DNA of 64,000 nucleotides from positions 1-64,000 of the forward strand of contig JADJJY010000004.1 of assembly GCA_016706275.1 (NCBI GenBank). Direction: 5' to 3'. The position numbers and the translations under genes are program-made. Source of the DNA: Chloracidobacterium sp. (GTDB taxonomy: Bacteria; Acidobacteriota; Blastocatellia; Pyrinomonadales; Pyrinomonadaceae). Shown here in pieces: positions 21,415 to 31,728 of the stretch (positions are counted from its first letter, which is position 1; every line of letters begins with the position of its first letter). A model generated the notes under the pieces. That model saw only the letters and a list, made by a program, of their open reading frames with translations, did no database searches and was not told the DNA's origin.

Positions 21415-23355
21415 TTACGTCCTATGAAATCCCCGCTCGATGTCTTTCATCGACAATCTCAAAATAACCGGCCGGCCGTGGGGACAGGTCGTCGGCGAAC
21501 TTGTTACAAGCAAACGGTCGATAAGCCAATGCATCTTTTCGGGCGTCAGTTTCATGTTGATCTTGACGGCCGCCTTGCAGGCGAGACTCGCGGCTATATC
21601 GTCCCGCAAGGTGGATTTCGGTGAACCCTTTTTCTCATTTTCGATGGTATCGAGGATCTCGGCAAATAAATTGCGAGCCTCGGATGCAGGCAGATCGGTC
21701 GGGATACTTTTGATTGCAATGGTGCGACCCGACAGTTTCATTACGCCAAAGCCGAGAGTTTCTAGATCGTTCTCGATCAGTTGAAAAGCCTCCGACTGTG
21801 CCGGACTAAGATCTATCGTCTCAGGCAGGAGCAGATTTTGCGATTCGATCGGACGGTCAGTCTCGCTCTTGCGGTATTTGTCGAAAAGGATGCGCTCATG
21901 GGCAACATGCTGATCGATCAGCAACAATCCCTCATCGTCGACAGCAATAATAAAACTCTCGTGGAGCTGACCCAGGGGCTGTATCTTCGCTGACGATATC
22001 TGCTCGACCTCGATAGATCTTGTGAGTTTGTCGGCAGAATTTACAGGGGGCAATTCGGCGTAGCCCGCGATACCGGTTGTTGACGGTTCAGATGCAAGCG
22101 TTTCAAAATTAAGCGTGACCTCGGTCGGGACATTCTCTATTGGCTCCGTCGCTTCCCTTTCAAATGACAATGGAGGTGCAGTTTCGCTCAAGGCGGTCGC
22201 GGAAAAGGATCTCTCCTCAAAATGCAGAGGTTCATCTGTTATAACCGACGGTTCGAACGCAATATTGGATTGTTCCGGCTGAGGTTGTTCGACGTTTACC
22301 GGTTCGCTTTGACGAACCTCAGGCTCGTATCTATCAAACTGTGGCCGCGCGTCACCAGTAATTCCCGCTTTTGCTAAAGCGTTTCGAATTGCCTCCGCGA
22401 TCACGTCCTTGACCGCCTCGCCGCGTCGAAAGCGGATCTCGGTCTTGGCGGGATGGACATTGACATCGATCTCTTCGAGCGGCAGTTCTAGAAACAGGAA
22501 CGCAACCGGATAAACACCGTGCGGCAGGACGGATCGATAGCCTTCAAGCAGACCGCCGGCGATGGTCTTGTCGCGGACAAATCGGTTGTTTACAAAGAAA
22601 TACTGGCCGTCGCGCGTCGTCCGCCGTTCACGCGGCGCCGAAACAAATCCCGAGACACGAGCAACATATTCACGTCCGCCCTCGACCGGCAGCAGACTCT
22701 CTAGCAACCCGCCGCCAAATATCTGAAACGCCCGCTCACGCAAATCTCTCGCGGGGGCCACTCGCAGCACCTCGCGTCCGTTATTTGTCATCGTAAAAGC
22801 GATCTCAGGATGGGCTAGAGCGTAGTGAGTTGCGATACTCGTCAAATGGTAATTTTCCGTCGCCTCGGATCGCATGAATTTACGCCTGGCAGGTGTGTTA
22901 AAAAACAGATCGCTGACCGTGACCGTAGTACCCGTGTCACGGGCGGCATCTTTGACATCGACTAGTTTTCCGCCCTCGACATTTACGCGTGTTGCGATCT
23001 CGTCGTCAGCGGTCTTTGAGACTAACTCAACCTTTGCGACAGACGCGATCGACGCGAGAGCCTCACCGCGAAAGCCAAGCGTGGCAATTGCACCCAGGTC
23101 TTCGAGGGTGCGGATCTTTGAGGTAGCGTGCCGCTCAAATGCAAGGATCGCGTCATCGCGGGTCATGCCCTCGCCGTCATCGCTAATACGCATCAACCGG
23201 CGGCCGCCAAGCTCAATCTCGATCTGGATACGCGTCCCGCCCGCGTCGATTGCATTTTCGACGAGCTCTTTGATGACGGACGCCGGCCGCTCGACGACCT
23301 CGCCGGCCGCTATCTGATTTGCCAAATTGTCCGGTAAAACCTTGATCTTGTTCAT
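21415..23355 (-). CDS. mutL: DNA mismatch repair protein MutL
   Basis: A 646-residue MutL: GHKL ATPase N-terminal domain with ELVENAIDAG, DDGEGM and GFRGEAL motifs (about 30-110), a transducer domain to about 330, a variable linker and a C-terminal dimerisation domain. The C-terminus has DQHVAHERILFD, ACKAAVK and CPHGRP, the endonuclease-type MutL motifs, but the usual final Glu of the DQHA(x)2E(x)4E motif is Asp here. It couples MutS mismatch recognition to repair. It lies between bshC (1-bp gap) and the 42-residue membrane gene. No mutS in the window. Confidence 0.95.
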   Translation of the reverse strand: MNKIKVLPDNLANQIAAGEVVERPASVIKELVENAIDAGGTRIQIEIELGGRRLMRISDDGEGMTRDDAILAFERHATSKIRTLEDLGAIATLGFRGEALASIASVAKVELVSKTADDEIATRVNVEGGKLVDVKDAARDTGTTVTVSDLFFNTPARRKFMRSEATENYHLTSIATHYALAHPEIAFTMTNNGREVLRVAPARDLRERAFQIFGGGLLESLLPVEGGREYVARVSGFVSAPRERRTTRDGQYFFVNNRFVRDKTIAGGLLEGYRSVLPHGVYPVAFLFLELPLEEIDVNVHPAKTEIRFRRGEAVKDVIAEAIRNALAKAGITGDARPQFDRYEPEVRQSEPVNVEQPQPEQSNIAFEPSVITDEPLHFEERSFSATALSETAPPLSFEREATEPIENVPTEVTLNFETLASEPSTTGIAGYAELPPVNSADKLTRSIEVEQISSAKIQPLGQLHESFIIAVDDEGLLLIDQHVAHERILFDKYRKSETDRPIESQNLLLPETIDLSPAQSEAFQLIENDLETLGFGVMKLSGRTIAIKSIPTDLPASEARNLFAEILDTIENEKKGSPKSTLRDDIAASLACKAAVKINMKLTPEKMHWLIDRLLVTSSPTTCPHGRPVILRLSMKDIERGFHRT

Positions 23356-23356
23356 C

Positions 23357-25036
23357 TTATAGATCTACTATCCTATGATCTTTGTCCTCAAGGTCTATGG
23401 CCTCATAGAGCCAGTCGATAAAATTCGGGCCAAATTTATTAAGAAATGTATAGACGTTCAGGCTACGTTCCTGTAACCCGCCATTTGGCAGGAGCGACGT
23501 AAATAGGCTCGCAAGCTGACGGCTGGCTACCTCGTCATTACGCATCTGGGCAAGCAGCGTTTTCTTCCGCGTTGCTCCGAGATGATAGATCATTTTGCGT
23601 CGGCGTTTTGCAAAATTTGCAGCTACTGTCGTATCGATCTCGTCGACCCGCGACGCGATCCGATCAAGTTCGGCCGCTATGTTCTGTTCGACCTCGGTAA
23701 ACAATTGTCCGGTATCCGAAGTGTCTCGTAATGCAAGGTTTAGCGATATCTGTTCAATACCCGCGAATAGATCGCTCAGCTCAAGACCAAAGTTATCCAA
23801 AACCCGCCGCAGCTTATGCTCGACAATGGTAAAACTTTGACGATGCATTATCGGCGTCACCGGCCTTTCTAATACACGATATGCCTCACTGTTTTGGGCA
23901 AAATACGCTATCTCCGCTGCTCCGCCAAAGTAACAAACCGTCGGCAGTAGATAGTCCTGCACCGCCGGACGAAGCATCACGCCGGGGCTCAAACGCTGCG
24001 GCTCGTTAACGGCAAGCGTGATCAGGTCGTCGCAAGTCAGCTCGACCTTGATTTTTTTTGCCCGATAAACCCCATCGCCGGTTCTCCGCAACGACCGTCT
24101 TTTCCCCTCATCGTCGTGCCAAAAGAGCGGGAAATAATCTTCTTCAACAAGCACCTGTGAATGAAAACCTTCTGCCACAAGCATGTTGTTGCGTTCGCGT
24201 ATCGCCGCTACGATCTCGTCCGACTTCTCGACCGCACTAACATAGATCGGCGAGGCGAGGCGTTTGATCCCGGAGTGCATCGGGTCAATGAATATTAGCC
24301 CAAGTTCGGCGAAAACAGACGCCAGCGAACCAATAAATGCCTCGCCAAATCCGGCTTCTTCTTTCCACGCAACCGCCAATGTAGCTTTTAGATCAGCCGA
24401 AAACGGCGTGTTGCTCATTTCCGAGAACATCTCGTCGATCAAGCTCGACACTGAGCCATCGAGCTTTACATCGCCAACGGACAAGCCACTAAAACGATCA
24501 TCTGCAATGTACGCAGCCTGGACCAACCCGCCGTCATTAGCCAATGAATAAGTCGTTGAAACTTCCTCAAGATCATGATCCTCAGTCGCTGTCCAGAATA
24601 CCGGCACTGCCGGAGTTCCCTGGAGCCGTAGTTCATCGGCGAGTTTGATCGCCGACAGCGCTTTGTAGATCGTGTAGAGCGGACCTGTAAAGAGTCCCGC
24701 TTGTTGGCCGGTCAGGACCGCAGCGGTCGAACTCTGACGCAATAGTTCGATGTTGGCAAGCGTTTTTTGACCGGCTCCGGCTTTAGTATTTATTTCGGCA
24801 AGAGCGTCGCAGAGGGCTGCGCGGTCGGTCTTGTAGTTAGCCAATACCTCGGGAGCAAATTTGGCGATATCAGACGGCGAGGCGACCGCGTTGGGATAAA
24901 ATCGTTTTAGCGAGAGAGGGTCGGTTTGAAATTCAAGAAAGAGCCGCGACTGTGCAGGAATTTGCGCAAATGGCAGATCCGAGATTCGGAATTGTGCTTT
25001 TCCGTGTAAGAACTCGCGGGCTGATTCCTGCTTCAA
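23357..25036 (-). CDS. bshC: Putative bacillithiol cysteine ligase BshC
   Basis: A 559-residue BshC. Recognised features are AVLTGQQAGLFTGPLYTIYK near residue 110, FWTATEDHDLEEV, and PVTPIMHRQSFTIVE, with a coiled-coil region at about 430-490. BshC adds cysteine to GlcN-malate in the last step of bacillithiol synthesis. The start codon is TTG at 25036, supported by a GAGGAG site nine bases upstream. It is the first gene of the five-gene minus unit. BshA and BshB are not in the window. Its presence suggests bacillithiol as the main low-molecular thiol. Confidence 0.93.
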   Translation of the reverse strand: MKQESAREFLHGKAQFRISDLPFAQIPAQSRLFLEFQTDPLSLKRFYPNAVASPSDIAKFAPEVLANYKTDRAALCDALAEINTKAGAGQKTLANIELLRQSSTAAVLTGQQAGLFTGPLYTIYKALSAIKLADELRLQGTPAVPVFWTATEDHDLEEVSTTYSLANDGGLVQAAYIADDRFSGLSVGDVKLDGSVSSLIDEMFSEMSNTPFSADLKATLAVAWKEEAGFGEAFIGSLASVFAELGLIFIDPMHSGIKRLASPIYVSAVEKSDEIVAAIRERNNMLVAEGFHSQVLVEEDYFPLFWHDDEGKRRSLRRTGDGVYRAKKIKVELTCDDLITLAVNEPQRLSPGVMLRPAVQDYLLPTVCYFGGAAEIAYFAQNSEAYRVLERPVTPIMHRQSFTIVEHKLRRVLDNFGLELSDLFAGIEQISLNLALRDTSDTGQLFTEVEQNIAAELDRIASRVDEIDTTVAANFAKRRRKMIYHLGATRKKTLLAQMRNDEVASRQLASLFTSLLPNGGLQERSLNVYTFLNKFGPNFIDWLYEAIDLEDKDHRIVDL

Positions 25037-25092
25037 GATGTTGGCTCCTCGTTTCTAAAATTATAGATTTCAGTCAGACAACTTCCAAACTC

Positions 25093-25126
25093 AAAAACAA
25101 AAAGAGGCGGCCATCTAAAGCCGCCC
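25093..25126 (-). terminator. Rho-independent terminator
   Basis: On the minus strand GGCGGCTTTAGATGGCCGCC forms a stem with a short loop, followed by TCTTTTT. It lies 28 bp after the stop of the BNR-repeat gene and separates it from bshC. Confidence 0.75.
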
Positions 25127-25153
25127 CGTTAGATGCATTGATCGATATCGTAA

Positions 25154-27262
25154 TTAATCAGCTGTCCTCTCTATTCGATATACGCCCGATGAGTGCGTTC
25201 CCGCGAAAATACGGTTGGAATTTTGCGGATCAAATGCTATCGACCACAGACGTCGGCTGGCAAGTTTCATATCCTTGCCGTCGACACGTTTCCATTTGTT
25301 GCCCGCATCACTCGAGATAAACATACCGCCATCTGTATCTAACGCGCTCGAAACGATGACCTCATCAGTGTTATTTGGATTGATCAGGATGCTGGTGAAA
25401 TTACCAAGCGGTAACCCTCCGCCGCGTCTATTCCAAGTGTTACCACCATCACGCGAGGTGTAAAATGTCTGTATCGTGCCGACGTAAACATAATCAGGGC
25501 GTTCCGGATCAGTACGGATCGAACTGATGGGGACATTATCAGGTGCTCCGCCCGCTTTAGCCCAGGTTTTACCACTATCACGCGAGACGATCACACCTGA
25601 GGTCGCCGTACCTGCCCAGATAGTTTCGGGACGTGTAGGCGAAACATGGACTGCAAAGATACTTTCGTTGATACCGACACCCAAATAAAGTTTCTCCCAT
25701 CCTTTAGTGACATCGTAGGTGCGGTAAAGCCCCTTGTCGGTGCCTACGAATAGGCCTTTGCCATCCGGAAGATTCTCAATGACCCTAACCTTGTCCGTAA
25801 TCGACGGGACCAGTTTTGCGCCTCCCAAAGCCGGCGTATTTGTGGCGACGACGGACGCCGTCTTCTTAACAGGCTTTTTCGCGACCGGCTTTTTGACTGG
25901 TTTCGCCGGAACCTTGGCGGCGGTCAATTGGGACCATGATGCTCCGCGATCGACCGATCGATAGATACCGACATTGGTGCCGAGATACATCAAGCTCGGG
26001 TTTGTCGCATCCTGGCGCACAACGAAAGGACGGACACGGACGACATCGAGTCCGCGTGACTGTTGCCACGTGCGACCTCCGTCGGCACTTACAAAAAAGA
26101 ACCCGCCGCCCGTCGCCGTGTTATGCGTCGCGGCATAAAAGCGATTGGGTTGGCTGGCGTCTGGTGTAACAAAATAAGTAAACCGGCTCGAAAAATTGGT
26201 ATTGGTCTGAGCAAAACTGCGTCCGCCGTCATTCGAAACCATTACGCCGTAATTATTCGTACCGATAAAGACCCGGTTTGGAGCGTCGGGGTGAACCGCG
26301 ATCGAGTTTATCTCGAGATCACGCTGTGTGGTGAGCGACCAGGTTTTGCCGCCGGTGCTACTCATCCAAAAGCCTTCGGTCGTCGCCGCGTATATCGTTC
26401 CCGGTATTGACGGATGTTGCACGATGTCACGCGTACGACGCGACTGCGACGGGATACCCTGGATCTTACTCCATTTTTCACCTGCATTTTGTGATTCGTA
26501 AATGCCGCTGCACGCAGAGGCCACGATGTATTCTGGGTTTTTAGGGTTGATCGTAATAGCAAAGACATCCGAGTCGTCAATCATACCGTTTTTGATCAGA
26601 CGCCAGTTTTTCCCTGAGTCGGTCGTTTTATAAGCCCGCCACCACGTACCGGCATACATCGTATCCGCGGACCGTGGATCGACCGCCAAGGAATCGATAT
26701 TTACCGGCATCGACGCGGACGAGATCTTTTCCCAATCGCCGCCCGAATTCTTAGACCTCCAAACGCCATTGATAGTTCCCGCAAGCAAAATATTAGGATC
26801 AACGGTTGACTGCGTAAGAGCGTGGATCGATTCCTTATGCAATTCTTTTGATTCTTTCCAAGTCACCCCGCCGTCAGTCGTGCGGAAAAATCCGCCAGGA
26901 GCCTTGTGCCTGTGGCCCGAGGCGTATATCTTCTGCGAGTCACGCGAATCAACAAACATATTGTCGAGCACCAACTCTGGCTCATTAAGATTAGCAAGTA
27001 GTTGCCATGTTTTGCCGCCGTCTGCCGAAGTATGGATCTGGCCATCAAGCGTGCTTGCATACAAACGATCCTTATCCCTAGGGTCGATCGCAACGACGCG
27101 AACATCGCCGCCGCTAGGTCCGACAACCTGCCAGTTATCGAACTTAGGGGCCTCTGTCTCCGGAGTCGCCGCCATCAGACCAGCGGCGGAAAGACTCGCA
27201 TTAAATATCGCAAGCAAAGCAAAAGCAGTGATCGCGGCTCGGTTTCTAAAGATCTTGAACAT
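25154..27262 (-). CDS. Secreted BNR/VPS10-like beta-propeller protein
   Basis: A 702-residue exported protein with a signal segment (about 8-30, ALLAIFNASLSAAGL). It has about ten BNR/sialidase-type repeats with the Asp-box pattern S-x-D-x-G-x-x-W (for example SADGGKTWQ, SKNSGGDWE, SRDSGKTWA). Such repeats build one or two beta-propellers. A Lys/Pro-rich linker (about 455-480, KPVKKPVAKKPVKK) separates the two halves. No catalytic residues of a true sialidase are apparent; VPS10/Ycf48-like folds are the nearest. Role unknown, likely binding outside the cytoplasm. Confidence 0.85.
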   Translation of the reverse strand: MFKIFRNRAAITAFALLAIFNASLSAAGLMAATPETEAPKFDNWQVVGPSGGDVRVVAIDPRDKDRLYASTLDGQIHTSADGGKTWQLLANLNEPELVLDNMFVDSRDSQKIYASGHRHKAPGGFFRTTDGGVTWKESKELHKESIHALTQSTVDPNILLAGTINGVWRSKNSGGDWEKISSASMPVNIDSLAVDPRSADTMYAGTWWRAYKTTDSGKNWRLIKNGMIDDSDVFAITINPKNPEYIVASACSGIYESQNAGEKWSKIQGIPSQSRRTRDIVQHPSIPGTIYAATTEGFWMSSTGGKTWSLTTQRDLEINSIAVHPDAPNRVFIGTNNYGVMVSNDGGRSFAQTNTNFSSRFTYFVTPDASQPNRFYAATHNTATGGGFFFVSADGGRTWQQSRGLDVVRVRPFVVRQDATNPSLMYLGTNVGIYRSVDRGASWSQLTAAKVPAKPVKKPVAKKPVKKTASVVATNTPALGGAKLVPSITDKVRVIENLPDGKGLFVGTDKGLYRTYDVTKGWEKLYLGVGINESIFAVHVSPTRPETIWAGTATSGVIVSRDSGKTWAKAGGAPDNVPISSIRTDPERPDYVYVGTIQTFYTSRDGGNTWNRRGGGLPLGNFTSILINPNNTDEVIVSSALDTDGGMFISSDAGNKWKRVDGKDMKLASRRLWSIAFDPQNSNRIFAGTHSSGVYRIERTAD

Positions 27263-27393
27263 AACTGGTAAATCCTCTGACTAAAAACTTTGCGGAATGT
27301 GAAATGGAAGAGACCCATCGTTTAGGATCTTTTGCAGTAACTGCTTTCAAACATCACCTATTTTACAGCAACCGCAGGCCAAATCAAACAAAA

Positions 27394-27433
27394 AAAGCAG
27401 TTGAGGCTTGGTGATGACCGCCTCAACTGCTTT
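27394..27433 (-). terminator. Rho-independent terminator
   Basis: A perfect 14-bp inverted repeat (AAAGCAGTTGAGGC with its complement) around a 12-base loop, followed on the minus strand by seven T. It lies 38 bp past the stop of the gene ending at 27471. Confidence 0.85.
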
Positions 27434-27470
27434 ATTAGATGTCTGCATCTCTAAAGAGATGCAAAGCTAT

Positions 27471-29801
27471 TTACCAATTGCTAGCCTCAGCTCCAGCAGG
27501 AACGAGGTAGAACTTGGTGTTGATACCAGCAGCACCCGGGCTGTCGACGAATGTCACACGGCCTGCGTCATACTTACGGAAGTTGATCCCCTTCATGATC
27601 TGAGCTCTACGCTTCTTGATCTCAGCGGCTGTTCCGTAGTTGATGATATAGCCTTGTGCGTTCGGGTTGTTATTGAGCGTGATATAGAACGCATCAACAC
27701 GAGCCTTAACGTCATCGTCTGGAGCCTTGCCGAATGTATCGACGAGTGTCTTTTCAGGTTTAGCAGAAACGCTGCCGCTACCCGATGCCGTGGTTGTGCA
27801 ATTACAGCTTGCATCAAGTCCAGCGATATCAACAGTAGCTGTTACGTTCTGACCTGCGAGTCCGGTTGTGTCAACCGAAATGCTCGAGGTTCCCTGTCCG
27901 CTTGAGATCGTACCTGCCGAGACGGTCCAGTTATAGGTAACGCTTGCACCACCTGTAAGGTTAGCGGTGAAATTCATCGCCGAACCAGGTGCTACAACAC
28001 CACCGTCGCTGACCGAAAGGGTAGGACATTCGCAAACTTGGACACAGTCAGGACATTCTTCGACCTTAACTGTACGCATGTCGGTCTTGCCGCAAACGCC
28101 GCAACCGTCATCCACACCAGTCGTGATCGTGTATGTTCCAGGCTGAGCACCGCTCAGATCCCATTGAACGTTAGCACCCGTTCCGACAATACGTCCGCCA
28201 GAGACGGTGTAGTTGTAAACAAGCGGGTCATTTTCAGGATCGCTGGCCGAGGTCTGAACGCTGATGGTCTTGCTATCGTTGCAAGCACCCGAGCGTGACC
28301 TGAAACCAGGTTTGCAGGGCAATGAGATAACTGAGTCACTAAGAGTGACCGAGTTAACATTAGCAACCTTGTTCTCTACGTCACCGTCACGCTTGTCGCG
28401 ACGGCCGATAAAGAACTGAGCGATGTAACCATGCGGATCTGTCGAAGGAGTAAATCCTCTCGGCACACCATCCGAGACTGTAACGATCGACTGATTGTTA
28501 CAAGAGCTTGACGACAAGCAAGGGATCAACACTGCAGTTGAATTGATTGCTCCACTAAAGGAATCAATATCCTGCTGGTTAAAGTTGATACGATATCCAA
28601 GACTCATACCAAACCAACGACGCGGGAAGATCCTTACGCCTGCGATCCCGTCCATAGGATCCTGCTCAAATGCGTTAGGCGTTCTGCTACGAACGTATTT
28701 CTTTGAAGAAAATTCTAGCATCGGCTGGAAATACTTGTTGGCTGGAAAATCGAGTCCGACTGCCCACGTGAATTCATCTGGACGATCGAGCAATACAAAA
28801 CTGCCAAACTTAGGGTTAGACACAAATGTGTACCCTACGTTACCTGACAAATTCACCCAGCTAGCCAGACGTGCATCAACAAAGAAGGTTGCTCCAATAT
28901 CGCCACGGCGCGAACCAGGTCCGGCTCCACGCTGCAACATATTAAAGCCGCCTCCATTCTGGGCGGTATCAGGGTACCAGCGATAAAACGCTTGGATACC
29001 ATAGCCGACCGCTTTCATCGAGTTATTCATGCGCCATTTGAATCCGAAATCCATCGAATTGAACGACGACATGGCCCAACTTCGGGCTATAAATGGTGCA
29101 TCAGGAAGATATGAGGGGGCTACCGAAAATGATGTCGGTCTGTCACTGCCGCTAACAATAGCGGACTGGAGAACGACGCCCGGAAGTATGCTGCCGAAAA
29201 CCGAACCAACGCCCGGGAATAATGAAGCATTACCGGTACCCGCACGCGGTGGCCCTAATGTTGCGTTAGTAAGGGCCGGAAATCCGAATGTGGGTCCTGA
29301 GAAGGCGAGTTGATAGTTACCCGCACTGGATCCCGTAAAAGGAAACGCAGCAAACGGCATACCATTAGGCCGATAGACAGCCTGTCCGGCAAATGCTCCG
29401 GTCGTTCCAGGGGCCAGGACGATCGCCCCTAATCCGGATCCGCCGGTGTTCGGCAGGTAAAAACCTGAAAGATTACGTGGTGAGTTAACCTTGATTCCAC
29501 GATACATCTCAGTGTTGAAGAACAACTCAAGGTTATTCGTCAAACCGATCTGGAAATTAGCCGGCACTGTCGTGATGTCAGCATTACCAGGATCGCGGTC
29601 ATAATTATTGACAGCAGCACTAAAGGTGTATTCACCCTTTCTAAGTGTCTTGCCGTCATAAACGGTAAATAGGCCTGTAGGGCCGGCAATTGTTGGAGCT
29701 GTATTACGGTCATCTTTCTCCGACAAGTTTTGTGCCGGCACCGCAAACGCGAGCATTAATAGTATGAGCGTAACAGCGTACGCCTTGATAGCGAGTTTCA
29801 T
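27471..29801 (-). CDS. Outer membrane beta-barrel/PKD-like/OmpA-like protein
   Basis: A 776-residue exported protein with signal peptide (about 4-23, ending VPAQ). The N-terminal part (about 30-430) has the alternating pattern of an outer membrane beta-barrel, with repeated phrases such as NNLELFFNTEMY. Next come two cysteine-containing Ig/PKD-like domains (about 500-600 and 610-690, including CPDCVQVCECP) and an OmpA-like C-terminal segment (about 690-776). In it, the usual peptidoglycan-binding N-x2-LSxxRA pattern is replaced by AEIKKRRAQIMKG. The ATG at 29801 has a GGAGG site; a GTG one codon upstream is possible. It probably anchors the outer membrane to the wall. The ligand of the cysteine-rich part is unknown. 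Confidence 0.75.
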   Translation of the reverse strand: MKLAIKAYAVTLILLMLAFAVPAQNLSEKDDRNTAPTIAGPTGLFTVYDGKTLRKGEYTFSAAVNNYDRDPGNADITTVPANFQIGLTNNLELFFNTEMYRGIKVNSPRNLSGFYLPNTGGSGLGAIVLAPGTTGAFAGQAVYRPNGMPFAAFPFTGSSAGNYQLAFSGPTFGFPALTNATLGPPRAGTGNASLFPGVGSVFGSILPGVVLQSAIVSGSDRPTSFSVAPSYLPDAPFIARSWAMSSFNSMDFGFKWRMNNSMKAVGYGIQAFYRWYPDTAQNGGGFNMLQRGAGPGSRRGDIGATFFVDARLASWVNLSGNVGYTFVSNPKFGSFVLLDRPDEFTWAVGLDFPANKYFQPMLEFSSKKYVRSRTPNAFEQDPMDGIAGVRIFPRRWFGMSLGYRINFNQQDIDSFSGAINSTAVLIPCLSSSSCNNQSIVTVSDGVPRGFTPSTDPHGYIAQFFIGRRDKRDGDVENKVANVNSVTLSDSVISLPCKPGFRSRSGACNDSKTISVQTSASDPENDPLVYNYTVSGGRIVGTGANVQWDLSGAQPGTYTITTGVDDGCGVCGKTDMRTVKVEECPDCVQVCECPTLSVSDGGVVAPGSAMNFTANLTGGASVTYNWTVSAGTISSGQGTSSISVDTTGLAGQNVTATVDIAGLDASCNCTTTASGSGSVSAKPEKTLVDTFGKAPDDDVKARVDAFYITLNNNPNAQGYIINYGTAAEIKKRRAQIMKGINFRKYDAGRVTFVDSPGAAGINTKFYLVPAGAEASNW

Positions 29802-30072
29802 CACATTCCTCCGCCAAAATTGAAAATTTCAGTCAAATAGTTGCAGCCTTAAACTGCTCAAAAATCGCACACACAGAAAACTTGCTAATGCCTAAGCCCT
29901 GCAAAATTCCGCGTGGCCACAAAAAGTAAATCTATACTAACGTAATGTTTATAATGGAGTACACCGATAAAGTCAATGATTACTACAAAAAACTTTAACT
30001 CTCCTTGGCTACGACCTTAACGCACATTTTTTTGAAAATCAAGCGTTGCAGACAAAATATGCATTCTTTTTT

Positions 30073-31362
30073 CTATGCATATATTCCGCGCATTCTGGTG
30101 TCATAGGCTACGCGGTCGATCGCCAGCATATACGCCGCGGTCCTCGAATCGACATTATGCTTGTCCGCATAGTGCACCAGCTCGTTAAAGCTCGCGACCA
30201 TCTTGTCCTCAAGACGGGCATTCACCTCAGCCTCTGACCAGAAATATCCCATACGATCCTGCACCCATTCGAAATACGAAACGGTCACGCCGCCCGCGTT
30301 TGCCAGGATGTCAGGAATAACAAAGACGCCATTGTCATGCAGTATCTGATCGGCCTTGGGGGTCGTTGGCCCGTTGGCTCCCTCGGCGAGGATCTTGCAT
30401 CGAATGCGGTTTGCGTTCTCCGAGGTGATCTGGTTCTCGGTCGCACACGGTGCGAGCACGTCACACTCGATCTCGAGCAGATCCTTGTTCGAAACCTGTT
30501 CCGCGCCGGGATAGCCTTCTAATGTCCGGTTCTTTTGCAGAAAGTCGAGCACGTTCGGTATGTCGAGGCCGTCGGGATTATGTATGCCGCCGCCGACATC
30601 TGAGATCGCGATGACCTTGTAGCCTTGGGCATGCATGAGCTCCGCGCCGATGCCGCCTACGTTGCCGGAGCCCTGCACCACGACGGTGGTTTTTTCCGGA
30701 GTCAGGTCAAACCGTTTGATCGCTTCGTTGACGCAAAATAAAACCCCACGGCCAGTGGCCTCGCGTCTGCCGAGACTGCCGCCGAGAGCGACCGGCTTTC
30801 CGGTGACTACCGCCGTGACGGTGTGGCGGGCATGCATAGAATATGTATCCATGATCCAGGCCATCGTCTGCTCGTTAGTGTTCATGTCCGGAGCCGGCAC
30901 ATCCTTGTCGGGGCCGATAAAATCGATCAGCTCTGCGGTGTAACGACGTGTCATCCGCTCAAGCTCACCCAAAGACATCTGCTGAGGGTTGCAAATGATG
31001 CCGCCCTTACCGCCGCCAAAAGGGACGTTAACGACCGCACATTTCCAGGTCATCCACGCCGACAGAGCCTTGACCTCATCGAGGCTCACATCGGGTGCAT
31101 AACGAATGCCGCCCTTTGCAGGGCCGCGGGCAAAGTTGTGCTGCACGCGAAACCCTTCGAAAATCTGTATGTGTCCTGTGTCCATTCGGACGGGAATATA
31201 AACCTTGATCTCGCGGCTAGGCACACGCATAACAGCGTAAAGGTCTTCGTCAAGGCCGAGCAGTTTTGCCGCACGGTCAAAGCGCTCGCTCATTGCCTCG
31301 AATGGGTTTTTTTCATCGCTGCCGTGAAACCGCCGGTTTTCGTCGGCCATCGGATTTGCCAT
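30073..31362 (-). CDS. gdhA: Glutamate dehydrogenase
   Basis: A 429-residue Glu/Leu/Phe/Val dehydrogenase. The substrate-binding [13 protein letters not shown], the catalytic-region PFGGGKGGI and the Rossmann GSGNVGG motif are present, as is APDMNT. It interconverts glutamate and 2-oxoglutarate plus ammonia with NAD(P). The ATG at 31362 begins the conserved part; the frame runs 69 bases further upstream without support. It stands alone, with no neighbour on the same strand within 250 bp. Confidence 0.95.
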   Translation of the reverse strand: MANPMADENRRFHGSDEKNPFEAMSERFDRAAKLLGLDEDLYAVMRVPSREIKVYIPVRMDTGHIQIFEGFRVQHNFARGPAKGGIRYAPDVSLDEVKALSAWMTWKCAVVNVPFGGGKGGIICNPQQMSLGELERMTRRYTAELIDFIGPDKDVPAPDMNTNEQTMAWIMDTYSMHARHTVTAVVTGKPVALGGSLGRREATGRGVLFCVNEAIKRFDLTPEKTTVVVQGSGNVGGIGAELMHAQGYKVIAISDVGGGIHNPDGLDIPNVLDFLQKNRTLEGYPGAEQVSNKDLLEIECDVLAPCATENQITSENANRIRCKILAEGANGPTTPKADQILHDNGVFVIPDILANAGGVTVSYFEWVQDRMGYFWSEAEVNARLEDKMVASFNELVHYADKHNVDSRTAAYMLAIDRVAYDTRMRGIYA

Positions 31363-31728
31363 TGTTAAAAAATCTCCAGATATATAATAGATCTTATCGT
31401 CTCGTATGCACCTTCCGCCAAAACCCGACAACAGCTAGTCATCAAAACGCATCTTACAAATTCGTCAATCAGATCGCAGCCATTAGGCGACGGTCAGTGA
31501 CAAGTAAGAAACACTTTATTTGATTGGAAAATAAGAACATTGAAACGCTTTCAACTAGAAAATCTTATCTCACCATTAATAGTGAGCGCAAATGATGCCG
31601 TCCAAAATGTCCGCTTGGGTTGGACGAATTGATATAGACGCTACCTTACGCAAATGCTAGTATTTCTTTATCCTTTAATGCAGATGAGCCGTGACACAGT
31701 ATTATCGTTGTTCACCATCGGCGGGCGT
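31363..31728. other. Intergenic region between divergent genes
   Basis: The region holds the upstream sequences of gdhA (minus) and the TPR gene (plus). A short inverted repeat CTCAC-CATTAATA-GTGAG is near 31569. I see no gene or RNA element in it. If the TPR gene starts at 31654 or 31684, the region is shorter. Confidence 0.5.

Noticed and set aside
24952..25320. A 122-residue plus-strand gene opposite bshC
   Set aside because: It is antisense to the bshC start, the terminator and the end of the BNR gene, all well supported.
25154..27262. An active sialidase
   Set aside because: Asp-box repeats are present but the arginine triad and nucleophile pattern of sialidases is not visible.
30001..30072. 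tRNA or small RNA genes in the gaps
   Set aside because: I looked for cloverleaf sequence and CCA ends in intergenic regions and saw none that I could support.
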